NCBI RefSeq assembly: GCF_022846615.1
Contig: NZ_AP025637.1
Span: 1 to 64,000, forward strand
Reading direction: 5' to 3'
Source: Roseomonas fluvialis
GTDB taxonomy: Bacteria; Pseudomonadota; Alphaproteobacteria; Acetobacterales; Acetobacteraceae
Length of the DNA: 64,000 nucleotides
Below the pieces are notes generated by a model. That model did not search any database, was not told the origin of the DNA, and was given only the letters and a program-made list of their open reading frames with translations. Positions 50,151-57,485 of this stretch are shown here, in pieces; the first letter of the stretch is position 1; each line of letters starts with the position of its first letter. The position numbers and the translations under genes are program-made.

Positions 50151-50629
50151 CAGGCGGCCCCCCTCATCTCGGCAGCGGTTTCCAGCACGGCGCGCACGAT
50201 CTTGTCGTAGCCGGTGCAGCGGCAGAGGTTTCCGGCCAGGCCGAAGCGCACCTCCTCCTCGGTCGGATCGGGATTCTTCTCGAGCAGCGCGCGCGAGGCC
50301 ATCAGCATCCCCGGCGTGCAGATGCCGCATTGCAGCGCCGCCATCTCCAGGAACTTCTGCTGCAGCGGGTGCAGGTGGTCGCCCTGCGCCATGCCCTCGA
50401 TGGTGCCGATCTCATGGCCTTCGGATTCCACCGCCAGCATCAGGCACGCGCAGACCAGGCGGCCATCGACGGTGATGGAACAGGCGCCGCAATCGCCCGT
50501 GCCGCAGCCTTCCTTGGTGCCGGTGAGCCCCAGCGGCCCGCGCAGCGCATCCAGCATCGACGCCGACGGATCGGCCAGGAATTCGACCGGCTCGCCGTTG
50601 ATGGACGTGGCGATGTGCAGTTTCGACAT
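50150..50629 (-). CDS. Molybdenum hydroxylase 2Fe-2S subunit
   Basis: This 159-aa electron-transfer subunit carries two [2Fe-2S] clusters. The plant-ferredoxin-like cluster is bound by C42, C47 and C50 (GCGTGDCGAC) with C62. The second is bound by C101, C104, C136 and C138 (QCGICTPGM and NLCRCTGY). All eight cysteines are present. It passes electrons from the Mo subunit to the FAD subunit encoded just upstream. The ATG at 50629 (MSKLHIATSINGEPVEF) is 4 nt after the FAD-subunit stop. Confidence 0.95.
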   Translation of the reverse strand: MSKLHIATSINGEPVEFLADPSASMLDALRGPLGLTGTKEGCGTGDCGACSITVDGRLVCACLMLAVESEGHEIGTIEGMAQGDHLHPLQQKFLEMAALQCGICTPGMLMASRALLEKNPDPTEEEVRFGLAGNLCRCTGYDKIVRAVLETAAEMRGAA

Positions 50630-50633
50630 GGTC

Positions 50634-51503
50634 TCAGTTCCCCCCGGCGCGCTGCGCGGCAATCGCCGCCGTGCGCTTCAGCAGCACCCCCGCCACCTTG
50701 GTGCGGTAGACGATGGTGCCGCGCTTGTCGTCGATCGGCTTGCAGGCGGCGCGGCAGGCGGCGGCCGCGGCTTCAAGCGCCGCATCCTCCAGCCGCGACC
50801 CGATCAGCGCCTTGGCAGCGGTGTCCACCAGCATGACGGTGGGCGCGACGGCGCCCAGCCCCACGCGTGCGGCGGTCACCACGCCGCCCGCCATGGTCAG
50901 GCTGACGCCGCAGCCCACCACCGCAATGTCCATCTCTGTCCGCGGGATCATGCGCAGGTAGGCATCGCCCGAGCCCGCCGGGCGCGGCGGCAGGGTGAAG
51001 GACACCACGATCTCGCCCGGCTGCAGGTTGGTGCGCCCCGGCCCCGCCGGCACCGCTTCCACCGGCATGGACCGTCGCCCGTTGGGCCCCTGCACCGTCA
51101 CCACCGCCCCGGCGGCGATCATGGCCGGCACGCTGTCTCCGGCGGGCGATCCGTTGCACAGGTTGCCGCCGGGTGAGGCCCGCCCCTGGACCTGCTTCGA
51201 CCCGATCAGGTTGATCGCCTCCAGCACGCCCGGCCACACCTTGCCGAAGCGCGCATGTTCGGCCAGCGCGACCGCCGGCACCGCGGCGCCGATACGGAAG
51301 CCGCCATCGGCGGTCTCCTCGATCGAGGTCATCTCCGCGATCTTCTTGATGTCGATGATCGTGCCCGGCTTCGCTACGCCGTTTCGCATCTGCACCAGCA
51401 GGTCGGTGCCGCCGGCGAGGATGCGTGCCGCACCGGCCGCCGCGGCGAAGGCGCCGACCGCCTCGTCCAGCGTGCGTGGCGCCAGGTATCGGATGTCTGT
51501 CAT
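50634..51503 (-). CDS. Molybdenum hydroxylase FAD-binding subunit
   Basis: This 289-aa subunit accepts electrons from the iron-sulfur clusters and passes them to an external acceptor. It has the FAD motifs ARILAGGTDLLVQMRNG and ASPGGNLCNGSPAGDSVPA, the typical pyrophosphate and second-loop signatures of the CO-dehydrogenase/xanthine-dehydrogenase medium subunit. It is the first gene of the three-gene minus-strand operon. The ATG at 51503 (MTDIRYLAPRTL) is chosen over 51515. The ArsR gene lies 144 bp upstream on the same strand. Confidence 0.93.
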   Translation of the reverse strand: MTDIRYLAPRTLDEAVGAFAAAAGAARILAGGTDLLVQMRNGVAKPGTIIDIKKIAEMTSIEETADGGFRIGAAVPAVALAEHARFGKVWPGVLEAINLIGSKQVQGRASPGGNLCNGSPAGDSVPAMIAAGAVVTVQGPNGRRSMPVEAVPAGPGRTNLQPGEIVVSFTLPPRPAGSGDAYLRMIPRTEMDIAVVGCGVSLTMAGGVVTAARVGLGAVAPTVMLVDTAAKALIGSRLEDAALEAAAAACRAACKPIDDKRGTIVYRTKVAGVLLKRTAAIAAQRAGGN

Positions 51504-51647
51504 GTTGCTTCCCATTCCCCGGGCCGCCCGGTCGTGCCGGGGGGCCTGCTTCTTTCCGCGGGTGCGCGAGGCGCACCGGACCGGGAAAGGCTAGTCCGGC
51601 CAGCCGGGGAGCGGTAGGGGTGCCGGCGCCGGACCGCGGCGGGGCGC

Positions 51648-51998
51648 TCAGTCCTCCGGGTGGCAGAAGACCTGTTCGAGCGTCGCCATGATCCGTGCCA
51701 CGCGTGGGTCGGCGATCCGGTAGTGGATGGTCGTGCCCGCGCGCCGCGTCGCGACCAGCCCGTCGTCGCGCAGCTTCGCCAGGTGCTGCGACATGGCGGG
51801 CTGCGACAGCCCGGCCCGGGCGGCAAGCCGCCCGACCGGCGACTCGCCTTCCGTGATCAGCGTACACAGCACCACGAGCCGTCGCTCGCTGGCGAGCAGC
51901 CGCAGCATCGCCGCGGCCGCGGCCGCATGTTCCTCCATGGCTGCCGCCGACAGCGGGGCAGGCGCTGGGTCGGCCATCGCGGACCGGGTCACGGGCAT
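51648..51998 (-). CDS. ArsR-family transcriptional regulator, BigR/SqrR-like
   Basis: This 116-aa winged-helix repressor has the recognition helix LSQPAMSQHLAKLRDDGLV and wing ATRRAGTTIHYRI. It lacks the ELCVCDL-type metal site. Instead, C45 (LVVLCTLI) and C112 (QVFCHPED) sit where the paired thiols of the sulfide/persulfide sensors BigR and SqrR lie. A thiol-redox sensor is therefore likely. It is upstream of the Mo hydroxylase operon and divergent from the GntR gene. The persulfide-dioxygenase-like gene at 46920 would be a natural target. Start could also be 51977. Confidence 0.85.
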   Translation of the reverse strand: MPVTRSAMADPAPAPLSAAAMEEHAAAAAAMLRLLASERRLVVLCTLITEGESPVGRLAARAGLSQPAMSQHLAKLRDDGLVATRRAGTTIHYRIADPRVARIMATLEQVFCHPED

Positions 51999-52106
51999 GA
52001 TTCCACGCAGGGTAACCTTGTTCCGGGGTTGTCGGTACACTGGGCCTTCCGGGTCGGCGCTTCAAGAACGGCCGTCGGTCGGCACGGCCCGTGCAACGCC
52101 GGTGCC

Positions 52107-52814
52107 ATGACCAAGGCCCTGCCTTCCACCCGCGGCCCGCGAACCGGGTCCCGCAGCCGTGCGGCAACGCTGCCCGAGACCCTCGCCACCCGCCTTGCCG
52201 ACCAGATCACCGCAGGGCGCATCGCGCCCGGCGCTGCGCTGGAGGAGGAACGCCTTGCCGCCGCGCACGGCGTCTCCCGTACGCCGGTGCGCGAGGCGCT
52301 GCGCCTGCTGGCCGCGACCGGCCTGGTGGAACATCGCCCTCACCGCGTCGCGGTGGTGGCGCAGCCCGAGCCCGGGCGCCTGGCCGAGATGTTCCAGGCG
52401 ATGGCCGAGCTCGAGGCGATTTGCGCGACGCTGTGCGCCGGCGCCATGTCGCGCGCCGACAAGGCCCGTCTGGCCGCGCGGCATGCCGCGATGGCCGAGC
52501 TGGTGGCGGCCGATGCGCTCGACCGCTACCGCGACGCCAACGTGGCCTTCCACGAGGCGCTCTATGCCGGCGCCGGCAATGGCTACCTGGCTGAGCTCGC
52601 GGGCGCCACGCGGCGGCGCCTGGCGCCCTTCCGCGCCGCGCAGCTGGCCGGCGGGGACCGGCTTGTCGCCTCCCATGCCGAGCACGGCGCCATCGTCGAT
52701 GCGATCCTGGCAGGCAATGGCGCGGCGGCGGCGGCGGCGGTGCGCGGCCACCTGGCGGCGACCGAGGGCGCCTGGGGGCTCATGGCCGGCCACCCGCCGG
52801 CGCGGATGGGATGA
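52107..52814 (+). CDS. GntR-family transcriptional regulator, FCD domain
   Basis: This 235-aa regulator has an N-terminal winged helix with LEEERLAAAHGVSRTPVREA and a C-terminal FCD ligand domain (about 80-225). The AFHEALYAGAGNGYL and SHAEHGAIVDAILAGN segments supply the His residues of the usual metal/ligand site. It is encoded 282 bp before the amidase operon and points into it. A 20-bp inverted repeat in that gap fits its family's operators. It likely represses the operon until a pathway intermediate binds. It diverges from the ArsR gene. Confidence 0.9.
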   Translation: MTKALPSTRGPRTGSRSRAATLPETLATRLADQITAGRIAPGAALEEERLAAAHGVSRTPVREALRLLAATGLVEHRPHRVAVVAQPEPGRLAEMFQAMAELEAICATLCAGAMSRADKARLAARHAAMAELVAADALDRYRDANVAFHEALYAGAGNGYLAELAGATRRRLAPFRAAQLAGGDRLVASHAEHGAIVDAILAGNGAAAAAAVRGHLAATEGAWGLMAGHPPARMG

Positions 52815-53019
52815 CACGGCGGCCCGCGTCGCCGGACGTCCTCCCCGCGCGCTGCCGTGCGACCCGATGTGTCGGCGGCGCGTCCAACCGAGTGCATCCC
52901 GGCGGCCGGGTCGCCCGACGAACACGCGCGCCGCGACCTCGATCGTGGATGGCTGCCAACAAAGTCGGCGCCCGGCGCCCGCCCGCAATGGCGGCAGCAC
53001 GGCACGGTGACGCTCAAAC

Positions 53020-53039
53020 TGTATGCAATCTTGTATACA
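53020..53039. promoter_or_regulatory. Candidate GntR operator upstream of the amidase-barbiturase operon
   Basis: TGTATGCAA (53020-53028) and TTGTATACA (53031-53039) form an inverted repeat with a 2-bp spacer and one mismatched position per half-site. The TTGTATACA-type half-site is typical of FCD-domain GntR regulators. It lies 58 bp before the amidase ATG, in otherwise GC-rich DNA. The FCD-type regulator gene is immediately upstream, making local control likely. The rest of the 282-bp gap (52815-53096) shows no other clear feature. Confidence 0.65.
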
Positions 53040-53096
53040 CCTTGGCCGGGCGCAGGCGCCCCGCGGCCCGGCACGGGACTTGCTGACTGCCGGGTC

Positions 53097-54461
53097 ATGA
53101 GCGTCCCCGTGGACATTGCGGCCCTGCCCTTCACGCGCGCCGCGCTGCACGCCGCCTATGCCGGCGGTCTCGCGCCCGGCGCCGTCGTGACCGAGGCGCT
53201 GCGCCGGCTGGACGCGGCCGCGGATCCGGGCATCTTCCTCGACACCACGGCGCCCGACGCCCTGGCCGCCGAGGCCGCGGCGCTGCCGCCCTTCGACCCG
53301 GCGCGCTTCCCGCTCTGGGGTCTTCCGGTGGCGGTGAAGGACAACATTGCGGTGGCCGGGCGGTCCATGACCGCCGCCTGCCCAGCCTTCGCGCACGTCC
53401 CGGCCGAGGATGCCGAGGCGGTCCGTCGGCTCCGTGCGGCCGGTGCGCTGGTGGTCGGCAAGGCCAATCTCGATCAGTTCGCGACCGGCCTGGTCGGCGT
53501 GCGCACGCCCTATCCGGTGCCGCGCAACGCCGTGGCACCCGACCGAGTGCCGGGCGGGTCGTCATCGGGCTCGGCCGTCGCCGTGGCCCGCGGCATCGTG
53601 GTGCTGTCGCTCGGCACCGATACGGCGGGGTCGGGGCGCGTTCCGGCGGCGTTGAACGGCATCGTGGGGCTGAAGCCGTCGCTCGGCGCGGTCTCCACGC
53701 GCGGCGTCGTGCCGGCCTGCCGCAGCCTGGATTGCGTGTCGGTCTTCGCGACCTCGGTCGAGGATACCTGGGCCGGCTTCCGCGTGCTGGCCGGTGAGGA
53801 CCGCGCCGATCCGTTCAGCCGCCCCATCGCCTGGGTGGAACCAGGCGTGGTGCCCGTGCGCATCGCCATCCCCGCACCCGCCGACCTCCACCTGGACGAC
53901 GACGCGGCGCGCGCCGCGTGGGCCGCCGCCCGCGCGCTGCTGCCCGCCGCGCAGGAGGCCGCAATCACGCCGCTGCTCGACACCGCGCAGCTCCTGTATG
54001 ACGGCCCCTGGGTAGCCGAGCGTGCCGCCGCCTTCGGGGACTTCGCGAAGGCGCATCCCGGCGCGCTGCATCCCGTGACGCAGGCGATCATCGGCACTGC
54101 CGACCGCTTCAGCGCAGTGGACGCCTTCCGCGGCATGTACCGCCTGGCCGAACACCGTCGCGCTGCCGAGGACTTCTTCGCGCGCTTCGACGTGCTGGCG
54201 GTGCCCTCGGTGCCGAACTTCCCGACGCTGGCGGAACTTGTGGCCGATCCCTTCGCGCCGAATGCGCGGCTGGGCACCTACACCAACTTCGTGAACCTGC
54301 TGGACCTGGCCGCACTCGCGGTGCCGGGGCCGGCGCGGCCGGACGGGCTGCCCGCCGGCATCACGCTGATCGGCCCGCGCGGGTCGGACGCCTCGCTCGC
54401 CGCGCTGGGCATGGTCTTCGCCGCGCGTGTCGCGGACCAAGGAAAGGCGCGCGCCGCATGA
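53097..54461 (+). CDS. Amidase-signature enzyme, allophanate hydrolase (AtzF)-like amidase domain
   Basis: This 454-aa amidase has the Ser-Ser-Lys triad K81 (VAVKDNIAVAG), S155 (PGGSSSGSAVAVA) and S179 (GTDTAGSGRVPA). The spacing matches K91-S165-S189 of AtzF. It stops where the fused C-terminal domain of AtzF would begin, and the next gene encodes that domain. The substrate is probably allophanate or a related ureido acid; ureidomalonate, formed from barbiturate, is another option because ureidomalonase belongs to this family. Start at 53097; the open frame reaches 52857 but would cross the operator. Confidence 0.85.
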   Translation: MSVPVDIAALPFTRAALHAAYAGGLAPGAVVTEALRRLDAAADPGIFLDTTAPDALAAEAAALPPFDPARFPLWGLPVAVKDNIAVAGRSMTAACPAFAHVPAEDAEAVRRLRAAGALVVGKANLDQFATGLVGVRTPYPVPRNAVAPDRVPGGSSSGSAVAVARGIVVLSLGTDTAGSGRVPAALNGIVGLKPSLGAVSTRGVVPACRSLDCVSVFATSVEDTWAGFRVLAGEDRADPFSRPIAWVEPGVVPVRIAIPAPADLHLDDDAARAAWAAARALLPAAQEAAITPLLDTAQLLYDGPWVAERAAAFGDFAKAHPGALHPVTQAIIGTADRFSAVDAFRGMYRLAEHRRAAEDFFARFDVLAVPSVPNFPTLAELVADPFAPNARLGTYTNFVNLLDLAALAVPGPARPDGLPAGITLIGPRGSDASLAALGMVFAARVADQGKARAA

Positions 54462-54862
54462 TCGAGATCACCGTCGTTGGCGCGCATCTCACGGGCCTGG
54501 CGCTGAATCACGAGCTGGTCGGCCATGGCGGGACCTTCCTGCGCGCCGTCGGCACAAGGCCCTGCTATCGCTTCTTCGCGCTCGCCGGCGGGCCGCCGCG
54601 TCGCCCCGGGCTGCTGCGGGTGGCGGGGCGCGAAGGCGCGTCCATCGCCGCCGAGGTTTGGTCGCTGCCCGATGACGGCTTCGGCCGCTTCGTCGCCGGC
54701 ATCCCCGCACCGCTGTGCATCGGCACGCTGCTGCTGAACGACGGCACCACCCCCAAGGGCTTCCTGGTGGAACCCGAGGGCCTGGTCGGTGCCGAGGACA
54801 TCACCCGCTTCGGCGGCTGGCGCGGCTATCTCGCCGCGATCGCCGCACCCACCCCTGTCTGA
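54458..54862 (+). CDS. Stand-alone allophanate hydrolase C-terminal domain protein
   Basis: This 134-aa protein matches the C-terminal domain that is usually fused to the amidase domain of allophanate hydrolases. TVVGAHLTGLALNHELVGHG, RRPGLLRVAGREGASIAAEV and RFVAGIPAPLCIGTLLL are characteristic, with the end DITRFGGWRGYLA. In fused enzymes this domain acts on the N-carboxycarbamate intermediate. It overlaps the amidase gene by ATGA, so the two parts are probably made in equal amounts as a split enzyme. The fold is of the gamma-glutamylcyclotransferase type. Confidence 0.85.
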   Translation: MIEITVVGAHLTGLALNHELVGHGGTFLRAVGTRPCYRFFALAGGPPRRPGLLRVAGREGASIAAEVWSLPDDGFGRFVAGIPAPLCIGTLLLNDGTTPKGFLVEPEGLVGAEDITRFGGWRGYLAAIAAPTPV

Positions 54863-54874
54863 AGGAGAACGCCC

Positions 54875-55825
54875 ATGATCCGCCGTCGCCATCTGCTTGC
54901 CGCCGCCGCCGTGCCGCTGGTCGCGCCGCATGTCGCCAATGCCCAGGCCGCGCGCACCGTGAAGGTCGGGTCGCTGCGCCTGATCCATTCCATGCCGCCG
55001 CATTTCTACCAACGCTTCGCCCCCGCCGGCATGACCATCGAGATCATCACCTTCGATAGCCCGACCGACGGCAAGAACGCCGTGGTGACGCGCAGCGTGG
55101 ATGTCGGCGGTTTCGGCATCGCGGCCGGTACGCTCGGTGCGGCGGCGGGCGAACCCGTCGTGGTGATCGGCGCGTTCTCGAACCGCGGCATGGGCGTGGT
55201 GGCGAAGACCGGGTCGGGCATCACGAACATCGCTGGGCTGCGCGGCAAGCGCGTGGGCATCTGGCCGGGTTCGACGCAGGAGGTCTTCATCCTCGAGCGC
55301 CTGCGCCAGTCGGGCATGACGGTGCGCGACATCACCGCCGTGCGCGTGCCCTTCGGTGAGATGCACGCGATGTTGAGCCGCGGCGACATCGACGCCTATG
55401 TCGGCGCCGAACCGGGCCCGGGCCTGTCGATCACCTCCGGCGTCGGGACACTCGTAGAGTACCCCTACGGCACACCGATGGGCGGGTTGAACATGATCCT
55501 CGCGACCAGCGAGGCGCTGATCGCGCAGGACCCGGCGCTGCTGCGCACCATGCTCGGCATCCATCGCCGCGCCACCGAACACATGATGGCGAACCTGCCG
55601 GAAGTCGCGGAAGCGACCGTGCGCATCCTGGGCGCACCGCGTGCGGCGGTGGACCACGCCTTCGCGGCGGAGAACATCCAGTACGCCTGGAAGCTGGACG
55701 ACACCACGCTGACCCAGGCGCGCCTCTACGCGCAGCAGATGCTGGAGATGCGGCAGATCCGCCAGCTGCCGGACTTCGCAAAGTTCCTCAACCCTCGCTT
55801 CTCGAACGAAGTCGCGACGTCGTGA
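54875..55825 (+). CDS. ABC transporter substrate-binding protein, NMT1/SsuA-like
   Basis: This 316-aa periplasmic receptor has a twin-arginine-like leader (MIRRRHLLAAAAVPLVAPHV, cleavage near ANAQ). The two-lobed body has DSPTDGKNAVVTRSVDVGG, IAGLRGKRVGIWPGS and DIDAYVGAEPGPG, a pattern of taurine/sulfonate/pyrimidine-precursor receptors. A GAAGGAG ribosome binding site precedes ATG 54875. With the following permease and ATPase it forms a complete importer, presumably for the substrate of the barbiturase/amidase pathway. Ligand is inferred from context only. Confidence 0.88.
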   Translation: MIRRRHLLAAAAVPLVAPHVANAQAARTVKVGSLRLIHSMPPHFYQRFAPAGMTIEIITFDSPTDGKNAVVTRSVDVGGFGIAAGTLGAAAGEPVVVIGAFSNRGMGVVAKTGSGITNIAGLRGKRVGIWPGSTQEVFILERLRQSGMTVRDITAVRVPFGEMHAMLSRGDIDAYVGAEPGPGLSITSGVGTLVEYPYGTPMGGLNMILATSEALIAQDPALLRTMLGIHRRATEHMMANLPEVAEATVRILGAPRAAVDHAFAAENIQYAWKLDDTTLTQARLYAQQMLEMRQIRQLPDFAKFLNPRFSNEVATS

Positions 55826-55879
55826 CGCGCCGCGCCGGCGGATGACACCGCCGGCGCCCCCCTTGTGCCAGGAGCCGCC

Positions 55880-56719
55880 ATGAGCGCCGCCGCCGAATCG
55901 GTCGAACCCGCCGCGACGCGCGTGCCCGTGAGCCTGTGGCAGCGCGTGCGCGGCACGGTGCTGGCCTGGATCGTACCGCTGCTGCTGCTGGCGGTCTGGC
56001 ACTTCGCGGTGCAGGCGGGGATGACGCGCCTTATCCCGTCGCCGGCCGAGGTCGCCGAATACATGGTGGACTTCGTCTGGGGCGGCATCTGGGACGATGC
56101 CTTCTCGGCGACCATGCACATCCACCTGCTGGCCTCGATGTCGCGGGTCTATGGCGGCTTCGCGTTGGCGGCGATCGTGGCGGTGCCGCTCGGTATCCTG
56201 ATCGGGCGAAACGACACCATCCGCGCGCTGCTCGACCCCTTCCTGCAATTGATGCGGCCGATCCCGGTCACCGCCTGGTTGCCGCTGTCGATGATCCTGT
56301 TCGGCCTTGGGCCGCGATCGGCCTTTTTCCTCGTGTTCCTCGGCGCCTTCTACCCCATCCTGCTGAACACCGTGTTCGGTGTGCGCAGCGTGGAGAAGCG
56401 ACTGTTCGAGGCGGCGTCGATGCTCGGCTGCTCGCCCTCCGCCCAGTTCACCAAGGTGGTTCTGCCGGCCGCCTTGCCGTCGATCTTCACCGGCCTGCGG
56501 CTCGGCCTCGGCCTCGCCTGGTTCGTGATCGTGGTCGGCGAGATGACCGGCGTGCCGCAGGGTCTGGGCGCCGTCATCATGGATGGGCGGACGCTGTCGC
56601 GCACGGAACTGGTCATCTGCGGCATGATCGTGATCGGCATCGCGGGGTTCCTGTCGGACCGCGTGGTGGTGATGGTGATGAACCGCCTGCTGCGCTGGAG
56701 CCCATCCCACCATGGCTGA
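55880..56719 (+). CDS. ABC transporter permease, SsuC/TauC-like
   Basis: This 279-aa permease has about six helices and the EAA motif in KRLFEAASMLGCSPSAQF followed by VVLPAALPSIFTGLR. The N-terminal helix (VLAWIVPLLLLAVWHF) follows a short cytosolic segment. The ATG at 55880 has an AGGAG site; a GTG at 55865 is in frame but lacks one. Its end overlaps the ATPase gene by 8 bp. It is the membrane part of the operon's importer. Confidence 0.9.
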   Translation: MSAAAESVEPAATRVPVSLWQRVRGTVLAWIVPLLLLAVWHFAVQAGMTRLIPSPAEVAEYMVDFVWGGIWDDAFSATMHIHLLASMSRVYGGFALAAIVAVPLGILIGRNDTIRALLDPFLQLMRPIPVTAWLPLSMILFGLGPRSAFFLVFLGAFYPILLNTVFGVRSVEKRLFEAASMLGCSPSAQFTKVVLPAALPSIFTGLRLGLGLAWFVIVVGEMTGVPQGLGAVIMDGRTLSRTELVICGMIVIGIAGFLSDRVVVMVMNRLLRWSPSHHG

Positions 56720-57485
56720 ACTGCCCATCCTCGATGTCCGCGGCGTGGGCAAGATCTACGAGCTCAACGGCCAGAAGATCGAGGCGCTGCGCGACGCCAA
56801 CCTTGTCGTGAAGAAGGGCGAATTCGTCTGCCTGATCGGCGCTTCGGGCTGCGGGAAATCGACGCTGCTGCGCATCGTGGCGGGGTTCGAACCACCCACA
56901 TCCGGCACTGCGCTGATGTGGGACAAGCCGGTCGGCGGCCCGGCCCCGGACCGCGGCATGGTGTTCCAGGACTACGGGCTGTTCCCCTGGCTGACGGTGC
57001 GCCAGAACATCGGCTTCGGGCCGTCGTCGCGCGGGCTGCCCAAGGCCGAGGTGCGCGACACGGTCGAACGCTTCGTCACCATGGTGGGCCTCACGCGTTT
57101 CGCCGATGCCTATCCGCACCAGCTCTCGGGCGGGATGAAGCAGCGTGTGGCGATCGCCCGCGTGCTGGCGAACGAAGCCGATATGGTGCTGATGGACGAA
57201 CCCTTCGGCGCGCTCGATGCCATGACTCGCGAACGCCTGCAGGACGAGCTGCTCGACATCTGGGAACGCACCAAGCTGACCGTCCTGTTCGTCACGCATT
57301 CTATCGAGGAAGCGATCTTCCTGGCTGACCGCGTGGTGGTGATGGAACCCGGCCCCGGGCGCATCGCGAGCGAACACATGATCACCCTGCCGCGGCCGCG
57401 CGACGTCGCCTCGCCGGAGTTCAACGAGGTGCGGCGCGACCTCTCGGCCCGGCTGCACAGCCACCACGCGCGCAAGGCGGCATGA
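56712..57485 (+). CDS. ABC transporter ATP-binding protein, SsuB/TauB-like
   Basis: This 257-aa ATPase has Walker A GASGCGKST (43-51), Q-loop FQDYGLFPWLTV, signature LSGGMKQRVAIA, Walker B MVLMDEPFGALD and switch His in VTHSIEEAIF. The GMVFQDYGLFPW and SIEEAIFLAD segments are typical of the nitrate/sulfonate/taurine group. It overlaps the permease upstream by 8 bp and the barbiturase gene downstream by ATGA, tying transport and ring opening into one transcript. Confidence 0.93.
   Translation: MAELPILDVRGVGKIYELNGQKIEALRDANLVVKKGEFVCLIGASGCGKSTLLRIVAGFEPPTSGTALMWDKPVGGPAPDRGMVFQDYGLFPWLTVRQNIGFGPSSRGLPKAEVRDTVERFVTMVGLTRFADAYPHQLSGGMKQRVAIARVLANEADMVLMDEPFGALDAMTRERLQDELLDIWERTKLTVLFVTHSIEEAIFLADRVVVMEPGPGRIASEHMITLPRPRDVASPEFNEVRRDLSARLHSHHARKAA

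Noticed and set aside
47970-50210. A 746-codon open frame antisense to the Mo hydroxylase large subunit
   Set aside because: The sense strand encodes a complete conserved enzyme. The antisense product is Arg/His rich and unlike any family.
54278-56752. An 824-codon open frame antisense to the importer genes
   Set aside because: It spans four sense genes with clear families and overlaps, and has no recognisable domain.
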